From NCBI GenBank assembly GCA_964469155.1, contig CAYXXU010000005.1, forward strand, positions 15,452 through 79,451: a DNA stretch of 64,000 nt. The letters are read 5' to 3'. The position numbers were made by a program, and so were the translations under genes. This document shows, piece after piece, positions 43,740-52,422 of this stretch (the first letter of the stretch is position 1; each line of letters opens with the position of its first letter). The notes under the pieces are model-generated. The model saw only the letters and a program-made list of their open reading frames with translations, was not told the DNA's origin and did no database searches. Source of the stretch: CAIWKO01 sp964469155 (GTDB lineage Bacteria > Bacteroidota > Bacteroidia > Bacteroidales > CAIWKO01).

Positions 43740-44987
43740 TTATTTTATCATACCCAATTCTTTTCCCACTTTGGTGAAAGCAGCAATGGCTTTTTCCAGA
43801 TGTTCCTGCGAATGTCCTGCAGAAACCTGAACGCGGATACGATCCTTGCCTTTGGCAACTACCGGGAATGAGAATGCAATAACATAGATGCCTTCTTCCA
43901 GCATTTTGTTTGCAAAATCGACAGCCAGTTTGGAACAATCAGGATATTTACCAAACATGATGGCTACGATTGGATGATCGCCCGGAATGATATCAAAACC
44001 TGCGGCCGTCATTTTCTCGCGGAAGTATTTGGTATTGCGTTCCAGTTTGTCGCGTAGTTCGGTTGAGGCCATCAGGATATCCATAACCTTCAGCGTACCG
44101 CCCACCACTGCAGGAGCCACTGTGTTTGAGAATAAATAAGGACGAGCCTTGTTGCGCATCCAGTTGATGATCTCTTTGCTTGAAGAAATACATCCGCCGG
44201 AAGCTCCGCCTAAAGCTTTTCCGAAAGTAGTGGTGATAATATCAACACGACCCATAACGCCACGATATTCGTGAGTTCCACGTCCTGTTTTGCCCAAGAA
44301 ACCAGTTGAGTGGCTGTCGTCGACCATAACCATGGCTTCGTATTTTTCAGCAAGGTCGCAGATCTGATCGAGTTTTGCAATATCGCCGTCCATTGAGAAT
44401 GAACCATCAGTAGCCACCATAATGAAACGGCAACCTGCAGCTTTGGCTTCTTTCAGGCAGCGCTCCAACCCTTTTGCCATTTTATCGTTGGCAGGATCGA
44501 TCTCTTCCACATCGCGCATGTCGCCATGTTTGTATATCCAGCGTTGTGCTTTGCACAGACGGATACCATCGATTATGGAAGCATGGTTCAATGCATCTGT
44601 GATGATAGCATCATTTTCGCCCAACAATGGTTCGAAAACAGCACCATTGGCATCGAAACAGGAGGAGAACAAAATAGTATCTTCCATACCCAGGAATTCA
44701 GATACTTTTTTCTCAAGTTCTTTGTGAATATCCTGTGTTCCGCAGATAAAACGAACCGATGACAAACCGTAACCGCGACGATCAATTTCTTCGTGAGAAG
44801 CTTTGATCAGGTCGGGGTGGGAAGAAAGTCCCAGGTAGTTGTTGGCACAAAAGTTCAGACACTTTTTGCCTTTCACGATAATCTCAGCACCCTGTGGGCT
44901 TTCGATGATACGTTCGTTCTTGAATAATTTCTGATCAGTAAGTTTTTGAAGCTCTTCTGCCAGATAAGCATTAATTTTCTTTTGCAT
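43740..44987 (-). CDS. kbl: Glycine C-acetyltransferase (2-amino-3-ketobutyrate CoA ligase)
   Basis: 415 residues. This PLP-dependent alpha-oxoamine synthase cleaves 2-amino-3-ketobutyrate with CoA to glycine and acetyl-CoA. Motifs: NFCANNYLGLSSHP, SSVRFICGTQDIHKELE, the His-containing ITDALNHASIIDGIRL, MVDDSHSTGFLG (PLP-binding Asp) and TTTFGKALGGASGG with the PLP lysine. It is about 15-20 residues longer than E. coli Kbl, through an extra segment near residue 170 (DPANDKMAKGLERCLKEA). It lies 27 nt downstream of the threonine dehydrogenase gene, so together they degrade threonine. Confidence 0.95.
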   Translation of the reverse strand: MQKKINAYLAEELQKLTDQKLFKNERIIESPQGAEIIVKGKKCLNFCANNYLGLSSHPDLIKASHEEIDRRGYGLSSVRFICGTQDIHKELEKKVSEFLGMEDTILFSSCFDANGAVFEPLLGENDAIITDALNHASIIDGIRLCKAQRWIYKHGDMRDVEEIDPANDKMAKGLERCLKEAKAAGCRFIMVATDGSFSMDGDIAKLDQICDLAEKYEAMVMVDDSHSTGFLGKTGRGTHEYRGVMGRVDIITTTFGKALGGASGGCISSSKEIINWMRNKARPYLFSNTVAPAVVGGTLKVMDILMASTELRDKLERNTKYFREKMTAAGFDIIPGDHPIVAIMFGKYPDCSKLAVDFANKMLEEGIYVIAFSFPVVAKGKDRIRVQVSAGHSQEHLEKAIAAFTKVGKELGMIK

Positions 44988-45014
44988 GTTAAAATCTCCT
45001 TGTAATATTAAATA

Positions 45015-45977
45015 TTAGATTAAACCTTTTTTATGTTTTTCGCCAATCACTTTCAGCATATCCTGAGTCATAGCATCCAGGTCGAAACTTGGTTTCCAAC
45101 CCCATTCTTCGCGGGCAGCGGTATCGTCAACTGCATCGGGCCAGCTGTCGGCAATTGCCTGACGGAAATCGGGTTTATACTCAATGGTAAAGTTTGGCAT
45201 ATACTTTTTAATGCTGTCAGCGAGATCTTTCACTGAGAAACTCATGGCTCCCACGTTGAAATCGCTGTGATGTTTCAGTTTTTTGAAATCGGCCTGCATG
45301 AGGTCAACCGTAGCTTTCAGACAGTCGGGCATATACATCATAGGCAGACGGGTGTCTTCGCGAACGAAACAGGTATACTTTCCATATTTCACTGCATCGT
45401 AATAAATAGCCACAGCGTAATCAGTAGTTCCACCACCGGGCAGGGTTTCGTTGCTGATGATTCCGGGATAGCGCAAACCGCGCACATCCAAACCATATTT
45501 GGCAACATAATAATCCGCTACCAGTTCGCCAGCAACCTTGGTGACACCATACATGGTAGTTGGTTTCAGAACTGTTTCCTGCGGAGCGCAATCGAGCGGA
45601 GTGCCGGGGCCAAACACGGCGATAGAACTCGGAACCAACACCTGTTTCATTTTCATTTCGCGGGCCACTTCCAACACATTGATAAGACCGTTCATGTTGA
45701 TATCCCAGGCAAGCATGGGGTTTGCTTCACCAACGGCCGACAGAATTGCAGCCATGTTGATGATACAATCCACACCGTATTTTTTGCAAACATCTTCCAG
45801 TGCCTGTTTGTTAACTACATCGAAATATTCGAAAGGACCTGATTTGGCAACGGTTTCGGAAGGAGGTGATTTGCGGGTACTGGCAATAACATTGTCGTTA
45901 CCATAAATTCTGCGGAGTTCCATGGTAAGTTCAGAACCGATCTGACCAACTGCTCCAACGATAAGTATTTTTTTCAT
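45015..45977 (-). CDS. L-threonine 3-dehydrogenase, short-chain (SDR/epimerase-like) type
   Basis: 320 residues from MKKILIVGAVGQIGSEL at 45977. The frame extends to 46214, but that 79-residue extension crosses the promoter and carries no family features. The Rossmann GAVGQIG, NMAAILSAVGE, and the SDR catalytic pair YGVTK (Tyr-x3-Lys) are clear, with PGGGTTDYAVAIY and RLPMMYMPD typical of the SDR-type threonine dehydrogenases known from Bacteroidota and relatives. It oxidises threonine to 2-amino-3-ketobutyrate with NAD+, which Kbl next door converts to glycine. The zinc-type E. coli Tdh is unrelated, hence no symbol given. Confidence 0.92.
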   Translation of the reverse strand: MKKILIVGAVGQIGSELTMELRRIYGNDNVIASTRKSPPSETVAKSGPFEYFDVVNKQALEDVCKKYGVDCIINMAAILSAVGEANPMLAWDINMNGLINVLEVAREMKMKQVLVPSSIAVFGPGTPLDCAPQETVLKPTTMYGVTKVAGELVADYYVAKYGLDVRGLRYPGIISNETLPGGGTTDYAVAIYYDAVKYGKYTCFVREDTRLPMMYMPDCLKATVDLMQADFKKLKHHSDFNVGAMSFSVKDLADSIKKYMPNFTIEYKPDFRQAIADSWPDAVDDTAAREEWGWKPSFDLDAMTQDMLKVIGEKHKKGLI

Positions 45978-46027
45978 ATTAATAGATTGATTTGTAAATT
46001 GATTTATATCATCGTTTTTTATCGCGG

Positions 46028-46035
46028 CAAAATTA
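46028..46035 (-). promoter_or_regulatory. -7 element (TAATTTTG) of the threonine-degradation operon
   Basis: Minus-strand TAATTTTG, 50 nt upstream of the ATG at 45977; it lies inside the rejected N-terminal extension. Confidence 0.5.
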
Positions 46036-46184
46036 TATCTTTTAAGTTCAAAACCAAAAGAAGTTTGTAAGTTTTTTACTGATTTTATTACAAATAAATA
46101 ATAGGTGGGTATTTTTGGTGCAATTGTTGTAATTGCGGGCATTGTTTTATATTCCCCCGACCTGCCATTCTCAATAATTTTATT

Positions 46185-46192
46185 TATTTTTG
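46185..46192 (+). promoter_or_regulatory. -7 element (TATTTTTG) of the DUF4139 gene
   Basis: TATTTTTG, 24 nt before the ATG chosen at 46217, which rules out the in-frame ATG at 46190. Confidence 0.5.
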
Positions 46193-46216
46193 AACCTAAA
46201 ACACCCCACCTCAATC

Positions 46217-47905
46217 ATGAAAAAGATCTTCATTTCTGCTGTTGTTATGCTTTCAGTAGTTTCAACACTGGTTTTCGGACAAAAAGAAAACCTGGTCAAA
46301 ATGAGCCCCCCGGTAAATGATGTTATCGTTTATCTGAGCGGTGCACAAATCCGCTACAAATTAAATGTGAACCTGACAGCCGGACGCAATATACTGGTAC
46401 TCGAGAATTTCTCCCCTAAATTAAACCCGGGCAGCATAAGGATCACTTCCGACGAAGCCACCACAGTATTGTCAGTGAAACAAAAAATAACATCGACACC
46501 TGTAGAAGCCGAGATGCTGAAATATAATCAGCTGAACGATTCAATAAAACTGATCACGAAAAAACTGAGCGCTGTAGCCGACGAAACCAATGCGCTTACT
46601 ATACAAAAAGATATGCTTATGAAAAATCAATCGCTGGGCGGACAGAATACCGGTGTAAATGTACTGGAATTGCAGAAAGCTGCCGATTTTTTTCAGTCGC
46701 GGGTGTTGGAGATCAACAAACGAATTACCGAACTGGCTTATGATTCGGAAACTTATACAACCATGCTTGGCAAACTCCAGGAAAAGCTCCTTAAGCTTTC
46801 GAATAAAAACAACGACCGTTCGGAGGTTTCGGTGCTGCTGATTGCACCCAAAACACAACAATCGACCATAGAAATATCATACGTAGTAAGAGAAGCCGGC
46901 TGGATGCCTTATTACGACCTGAAGTGCGAGGATATCAGCAAACCCATCCTGCTGAACTATCGCGCCAAGGCATACAACAATTGCGGCATCGACTGGAACG
47001 ATGTGGCTATGACCCTATCGACCGCCGATCCGCTGAAAAGCATTACCGTGCCCGATCTGCCTACCTGGTATATTTCGGACTACAGCAACCTTACGAATTA
47101 TGGCAAATCAGGGTACTTTCAACAATACCCATTAAATAATGCCGATGCAAACCAGGAAGTTGCAAACGGTCTTTATAGCTGGGAGGTAAATAAGCTGGAA
47201 GACAAACAAATCAGTGGAAAAGAATATGCACATAAAGGGGTTCAGATGAAACAGATCAGTGTTCCCGAACTGGCTTTCGATTTCCAGTTAAAGAATAAAT
47301 ATACCCTGCCTTCGGATGCCCAGCCTTATATACTGGATGTGCAGGAAACTTCGCTGAAGGCCGATTACCGTTACATTGCGGTTCCGGTTATCGAGAAAAG
47401 CGCTTTCCTGATAGCCTGCATTAGCGACTGGGAAGAGCTGAACCTGGTGGAAGGCAATGCCAATGTGTATCTGAACGGCACCTACGTGGGACAATCGTAC
47501 ATCAATCCCAACGAAATTTCGGATACCCTTCAGATTTCCATGGGCCGCGACAGCCGCATACAGGTCGACCGCAACAAGCTGAAAGACTATAGCAGCAAAC
47601 AATTGATAGGCAGCAAACGCAAGGCCACTTATGTTTACGAGATCACCGTCAAGAACAACCGTTCCCTGCCCATCAGCATACAGATTCAGGATCAGTTGCC
47701 CGTGAGCAATAACCAGGAAATTGAAGTTACAGCCGACGAACTTTCGAACGCCGTGCATAATGTTCTTTCTGGCCTGTTGGAATGGAGTTTTACCATCGAT
47801 CCCGGCAAGGTGCAAACCATCAAACTGGGCTATAATGTCAAATATCCCAAAAATGTTAAGCTGCAGTTCAAACAGATGAAAGCCATGGAATGTCCCAGTT
47901 TCTAA
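46217..47905 (+). CDS. DUF4140/DUF4139 (mucoidy inhibitor A-like) exported protein
   Basis: 562 residues from MKKIFISAVVML. The signal peptide ends LVFGQK. The N-terminal DUF4140 region has VNDVIVYLSGAQIRYKLNV and GRNILVLENFSPKLNPGSI. A coiled-coil hairpin follows (about 90-190, ALTIQKDMLMKNQS and ITELAYDSETYTTMLGKLQEKL in part). The DUF4139 domain begins near 200 (STIEISYVVREAGWMPYYDLKC) and ends with GKVQTIKLGYNVKYPK. The family is widespread in Bacteroidota envelopes and of unknown function; the name mucoidy inhibitor comes from a distant homologue. The start is supported by the -7 element at 46185. Confidence 0.9.
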   Translation: MKKIFISAVVMLSVVSTLVFGQKENLVKMSPPVNDVIVYLSGAQIRYKLNVNLTAGRNILVLENFSPKLNPGSIRITSDEATTVLSVKQKITSTPVEAEMLKYNQLNDSIKLITKKLSAVADETNALTIQKDMLMKNQSLGGQNTGVNVLELQKAADFFQSRVLEINKRITELAYDSETYTTMLGKLQEKLLKLSNKNNDRSEVSVLLIAPKTQQSTIEISYVVREAGWMPYYDLKCEDISKPILLNYRAKAYNNCGIDWNDVAMTLSTADPLKSITVPDLPTWYISDYSNLTNYGKSGYFQQYPLNNADANQEVANGLYSWEVNKLEDKQISGKEYAHKGVQMKQISVPELAFDFQLKNKYTLPSDAQPYILDVQETSLKADYRYIAVPVIEKSAFLIACISDWEELNLVEGNANVYLNGTYVGQSYINPNEISDTLQISMGRDSRIQVDRNKLKDYSSKQLIGSKRKATYVYEITVKNNRSLPISIQIQDQLPVSNNQEIEVTADELSNAVHNVLSGLLEWSFTIDPGKVQTIKLGYNVKYPKNVKLQFKQMKAMECPSF

Positions 47906-47917
47906 AATAACCCACTT

Positions 47918-48556
47918 ATGTTCACTATAAAAACCTTCGAATTTAACGATTTCGGGGTAAACACTTATGTGCTTTCCTCCGACAACAAAGAATGTATTAT
48001 CATCGACCCCGGTTGCTATACACAGGATGAAAAAAGGATGCTCGACAATTATATCTCGGAAAACGACCTGAAGGTGGTTAAATTGTTGATCACCCATTGC
48101 CATATCGACCACATACTGGGAATTTCGCATATCGAAGATGTGTACCATCTGGGGGCTACCATTCATCATAAAGGGGCCGATATTTTAAGGGCATCAGTGG
48201 GTTATGGCTCAGTGTTCGGCTTCGAGGTTGACAGAGTGGTAAAGGCTGCCGATTTTATAATTGAGGGAGACAAGATTTGCCTTGGAGATAACAAGTTGAG
48301 CGTGCTGTATACACCCGGACATGCAGAAGGGAGTATTTGCCTGGTGTGCCACAAGGATAAATTTGTCATTACAGGCGATGTGCTGTTCAACGGCAGCATC
48401 GGACGCACCGATTTGCCAGGGGGCGACTATAATGTGCTGATGAACAGCATCAAAACCAAACTTTTCACCCTGGACGATGACTATACCGTTTACCCAGGCC
48501 ACGGTCCCACCACCACCATAGGTTATGAGAAGGTGAACAATCCGTTTATTGATTGA
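47918..48556 (+). CDS. Metallo-beta-lactamase-fold hydrolase (glyoxalase II-like)
   Basis: 212 residues, cytoplasmic. The metal site THCHIDHILG (HxHxDH), TPGHAEGSICLV, ITGDVLFNGSIGRTDLPGGDY (bridging Asp) and VYPGHGPTTTIGYEK are all intact. This is the short glyoxalase II-like subgroup common in many bacteria, where thioester or other hydrolase activities are possible; it lacks the C-terminal glutathione-binding extension of true GloB. It follows the DUF4139 gene by 12 nt, probably cotranscribed, with no known functional link. Confidence 0.92.
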   Translation: MFTIKTFEFNDFGVNTYVLSSDNKECIIIDPGCYTQDEKRMLDNYISENDLKVVKLLITHCHIDHILGISHIEDVYHLGATIHHKGADILRASVGYGSVFGFEVDRVVKAADFIIEGDKICLGDNKLSVLYTPGHAEGSICLVCHKDKFVITGDVLFNGSIGRTDLPGGDYNVLMNSIKTKLFTLDDDYTVYPGHGPTTTIGYEKVNNPFID

Positions 48557-48664
48557 AAGGGAAATTGAATGTTTGCAAACCAAAATGTGACGATATCGTC
48601 ATAACCTGATTGTCAGTAGAAAAATAGTTTTATTGAATTTTTCCTAATAATTCTAAGGATTATG

Positions 48665-51600
48665 TTACTTGGCTTTTTTGGTAGTTTTTGGCATTTTGGG
48701 TAGAGTAAAGTAAAATGTAGAACCTTTTCCATATTCGCTTTCGGCCCATATACGCCCATTATGTCTAGCAATAAAATCTTTGCATAAAAGTAAACCAAGC
48801 CCTGTTCCTTTTTCATTGGCGGTTCCAGTTGTGGTATGCTGAATTTCACTTTTAAATAGTTTTTTCAAGTCTTCCTGATTTATACCGGTTCCGTTATCGG
48901 TGATTGAAAACATGAATTCGTTGTTAGATTCATTCACAAATATTTCGATTTTACCATTTTCATGAGTGTATTTGATGGCATTTGATATCAAATTGCGAAT
49001 AATAATCCCTAACATATTTTTATCAGCATAAACCTCTAATCCGGGCTCAATTGATTTCGCAAGAGTAATTTTTTTGTCTATGCAATTGTTATTAAGCACC
49101 TTGATGGTTTCATTTATAAAAGCTTCTATTAAAAACAGTTCAGGATTAAATTTCATTACTCCACGCTCAGAACTTGACCATTCCAAAAGGTTAATCAATA
49201 AATTGTACGCTTGTTTTGAAGAAGTGTGAATATAACTTGCGTATTTTTTCAGATTATCCAGATTATTATTGCCATTGCTATTCATCATTAATTCACTGAA
49301 TCCGATAATCACATTGAATGGGTTTTTGAGGTCATGGGCAATGATAGAGAAAAATCTATCTTTTGTAGATATCAAATCATGAAGTTCATCATTTTTCATT
49401 CTGAGTAATTCTTCAAGATTACGCCTTTGCAATACTTTCCATACTCCATCCATCAGAATTGATAAATGAATAATATCTGCTTCCGAATAGTCCGAATTCT
49501 TGTTTGCAACACCAATAATTGCTTCAATTTTATTATTAATAATAACGGGTATAGACAAAAACCTGTTGAGTTTGACATGTCCTTCAGGATACCCCTTTTT
49601 AAGTGGATTTGGGGCATGGAAATCATTAACCATTATTGGCTTTCGTTGGCGGACTACTTCTCCCCAGAGTCCAGTTTTTTCAAGTTTATGTATTATCTGA
49701 GGTTCAGGAACTGTGCATTCTTTCATTGTTTCTTCCGACCATGAAATCAGAGTGAATTCTTTGATTTCCTCGTTATAATAATAGAAAAAACCAATTTTAC
49801 TTGATGTCAATTTTATTGCTTCATGGAGGGAAAAATTAAGCAAGGCTTCGTTCGAATCAAAAATGTTTTGTGATATTCGTAATAAACTCGCCAGACGAAG
49901 TTCATTTAGCTTAATGGCCTCCTGAATAATTTTACGTTCGTGAATATTACGGTTTACACAGATCATTTCATTAATTTCTCCTTTTTCATCAAGATTGATA
50001 GAGGTAGAAAGTTCAGTCCATAATAACGTTTTGTCTTGACAAATAACCTGAAGTTCATAACTTCTTGATTTAGCAGAGGTATCGCCCCTTTTAAGATTTA
50101 CATTTCGTTTCGCTAAATCGGTTAATAAATATTTTAGAAATTCAGTAGGAAGAATATCATTTAGTTTTATCTGCAGGAATTCGTCGACAGTATACCCCAT
50201 TAAATTTTGCACGGATGGACTCACATAGGTAAACCTGCGAGTAGGAATATGGAAAACCATGATTACATCGTTTGCATTTTCGGCAATGAGACGATATTTT
50301 TCTTCACTTTGCCGGAAAAGTTCCTCAATCTCTTTTCGTTCGGTTATATCACGCGAAATACTTAACAGATGAGGTACTCCTTGCAATTGAATAATTTCAG
50401 CAGACATAATTATTGTGCGCCTGGATCCGTTTTTATTTCTTACGACAAGTTCTAAGTTCTGGCAAAATCCATTTTCCTGCATGGCCTGCATAAGTTTATC
50501 ACGATCAGAAGGATTGTCCCAGATATTAATATCTAAGGTTGATTTTCCTTTTAAATCTTCGCGTGTGTAGCCAGTGTATTTTGTGAAAGTTTCGTTCGAA
50601 TCTATGTAAAATCCATCGTGAATTCTTGTAATAAGGATTGCATCCGGACTAGTCTGGAATATTAGTTCGAATCTTTCCTTGGCATCTTTAAGTTCTTTCT
50701 CGATTTCCATCCGATGACTGATATCCCTGAAAATACTTAACAGAAATCGTTTGCCTTTTATTTTTACAAAAGAAGAATTTATATCAGCATAAAAAACTAT
50801 AGAGTCTTTTCTTTTTACTTTACTATTAATTAATACACGGATGTCTTTACTAGTAACCTTTTCCTTTAAATTAAGAGAATTAATAATATCGGTTTCAGGG
50901 AAAATATCATCGAGACCAATGTCTGTAATTTCAGAGATTTCATAGCCAAGCATCTTACAGATCATTTTATTTGCTGAAATAAATTTCTTTGAATCAATAT
51001 CTGTTATTAAAATTCCATCCAAAGCCTCTTCGAAAATTGTTTTGAATTTTTCTTCAGATTCTTTTAAAGCTTCGCCAACTCTCATACGTTCAGACACATC
51101 GCTCATAATATACACTGCGCCAATCAAACTGCAATTATCATTCATTAACGGATCAACAATAATTTCCATCGACCTGTCGTTATATTGAATTATTAAAGTT
51201 TCACGTTGCTTTGAAGATTTTGCTTTTTGAAACGGGCAATTTTCAATGGGTTCAGGCAAAGAAAGTATTACACTGTGATAAATTTGCCCAATTAATTCCG
51301 ATTCCGTTTTACCGAGAATTTCCCTGGTTTTTTTATTAGCCTGAAGAATTTTCCCATCAATATCCAATAAGGATACAGAATCACCAATTCCATCAAATAT
51401 TCTTTGCCATTGAAGAATAGAATCCTTCAGAGCAGTTTCAGTCCGTTTTCTTTCATTCTCAATACTGATAATTGCGTTGCAACATTTCAATCCATCGTTT
51501 TTTCGAATTACTACCAGCTTGATATGTGTCCAGAATATTTCGTTATTATTATTTATGATACGAAGGTCAAACTTTTGTTGTTCTTCAGTATCAAAAACCA

Positions 51601-51991
51601 GTTTCAAATTCAATCGGAAAATACCCTGATCCTCCTCTAAAATAAAAGAGGTTATTGATTGATTAACTAATAACTTGTCATTTTTACCCAAATATTTTGC
51701 TGCAGTGACATTTATATCAGTAATAATTGCCAGATCGTTTAATGTAACAAAGCCCAGAGGCGCATTGTTGATAAAATTTAAATATTGTTCACGGGCATAT
51801 TCAAAATCCTGATGTTTTTTGTGGAGTTCATCATTATGCTTTTGTAATTCGATCTGATGCTTTTGCATTTCAATAAAGATTTGCTTAGCATCTTTAAGGG
51901 TTAAATCATCAAAATTGAGATTCGTGACCTTATATTTTTCATCAAAATACTCTAAATGATTATCTGACATATTACTATTTGCCTGTTTCAT
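48665..51991 (-). CDS. Large multi-PAS/GAF sensor histidine kinase
   Basis: 1108 residues, no transmembrane segments, so a cytoplasmic sensor. A coiled-coil start (about 30-65) leads into five PAS units: roughly 68-185, 190-310 (IFDGIGDSVSLLDIDGKIL), 315-430 (FEEALDGILITDID), 435-555 (QTSPDAILITRI) and 560-690 (ENANDVIMVFHI). A GAF-like domain follows at ~700-860 (SSKIGFFYYYNEE, RFLSIPVIINNKIEAIIGVA). The kinase core has FFSIIAHDLKNPFNVIIGF (phospho-His), N-box LISNAIKYTHENG, ITDNGTGI and GTGLGLLLC. It has no receiver domain. It is divergent from the second kinase (52423), across a 431-bp spacer; its signal is unknown. An alternative Met lies at residue 8. Confidence 0.92.
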   Translation of the reverse strand: MKQANSNMSDNHLEYFDEKYKVTNLNFDDLTLKDAKQIFIEMQKHQIELQKHNDELHKKHQDFEYAREQYLNFINNAPLGFVTLNDLAIITDINVTAAKYLGKNDKLLVNQSITSFILEEDQGIFRLNLKLVFDTEEQQKFDLRIINNNNEIFWTHIKLVVIRKNDGLKCCNAIISIENERKRTETALKDSILQWQRIFDGIGDSVSLLDIDGKILQANKKTREILGKTESELIGQIYHSVILSLPEPIENCPFQKAKSSKQRETLIIQYNDRSMEIIVDPLMNDNCSLIGAVYIMSDVSERMRVGEALKESEEKFKTIFEEALDGILITDIDSKKFISANKMICKMLGYEISEITDIGLDDIFPETDIINSLNLKEKVTSKDIRVLINSKVKRKDSIVFYADINSSFVKIKGKRFLLSIFRDISHRMEIEKELKDAKERFELIFQTSPDAILITRIHDGFYIDSNETFTKYTGYTREDLKGKSTLDINIWDNPSDRDKLMQAMQENGFCQNLELVVRNKNGSRRTIIMSAEIIQLQGVPHLLSISRDITERKEIEELFRQSEEKYRLIAENANDVIMVFHIPTRRFTYVSPSVQNLMGYTVDEFLQIKLNDILPTEFLKYLLTDLAKRNVNLKRGDTSAKSRSYELQVICQDKTLLWTELSTSINLDEKGEINEMICVNRNIHERKIIQEAIKLNELRLASLLRISQNIFDSNEALLNFSLHEAIKLTSSKIGFFYYYNEEIKEFTLISWSEETMKECTVPEPQIIHKLEKTGLWGEVVRQRKPIMVNDFHAPNPLKKGYPEGHVKLNRFLSIPVIINNKIEAIIGVANKNSDYSEADIIHLSILMDGVWKVLQRRNLEELLRMKNDELHDLISTKDRFFSIIAHDLKNPFNVIIGFSELMMNSNGNNNLDNLKKYASYIHTSSKQAYNLLINLLEWSSSERGVMKFNPELFLIEAFINETIKVLNNNCIDKKITLAKSIEPGLEVYADKNMLGIIIRNLISNAIKYTHENGKIEIFVNESNNEFMFSITDNGTGINQEDLKKLFKSEIQHTTTGTANEKGTGLGLLLCKDFIARHNGRIWAESEYGKGSTFYFTLPKMPKTTKKAK

Positions 51992-52422
51992 CTTTGCTTA
52001 GTTTACAAAAATAATATAATCACATTTTAAAACAAATTTATTTTTATATTGAAGTTGTTCGACATAATTGTTCATTGAAATTGAACCAATATTATTGCTC
52101 AATTCAAGTTTTACGTTAAAATAACAAACAGGTTTCTATAAATAGAAAATAAATTATAATGACCAATTAACACAATACGACTACAAAAATAATAATAAAT
52201 ATGACCTAAGGCTTGCTAACTATATTTATTTTACCCCTTTCTTACAGTAATTTGAATTGACAAAATACCGGCTATAACCTCAATATGGATTTACAATAAG
52301 GTTATTGAATAACAATATAATTTTAATAAAAAGTTTTTGGATTTTTTTTTACTATTTTTGTTGATATTCTTCGTAAAAAATTACTGATTCAGAACCATTA
52401 AATTAAAACAATTTAAATAAGA
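51992..52422. other. 431-bp spacer between divergent sensor kinases
   Basis: A very AT-rich divergent promoter region without coding potential. The only element I can name is the -7 octamer at 52353-52360 for the plus-strand operon. No palindromic operator was found. Confidence 0.5.
52353..52360 (+). promoter_or_regulatory. -7 element (TATTTTTG) of the REC-PAS kinase operon
   Basis: TATTTTTG, 62 nt before the ATG at 52423. A TTTG at 52336-52339 is only 13 nt upstream and is too close for a normal -33. Confidence 0.45.

Noticed and set aside
45978..46214. 79-residue N-terminal extension of threonine dehydrogenase
   Set aside because: It crosses the -7 element at 46028-46035 and the Rossmann motif belongs at the N-terminus.
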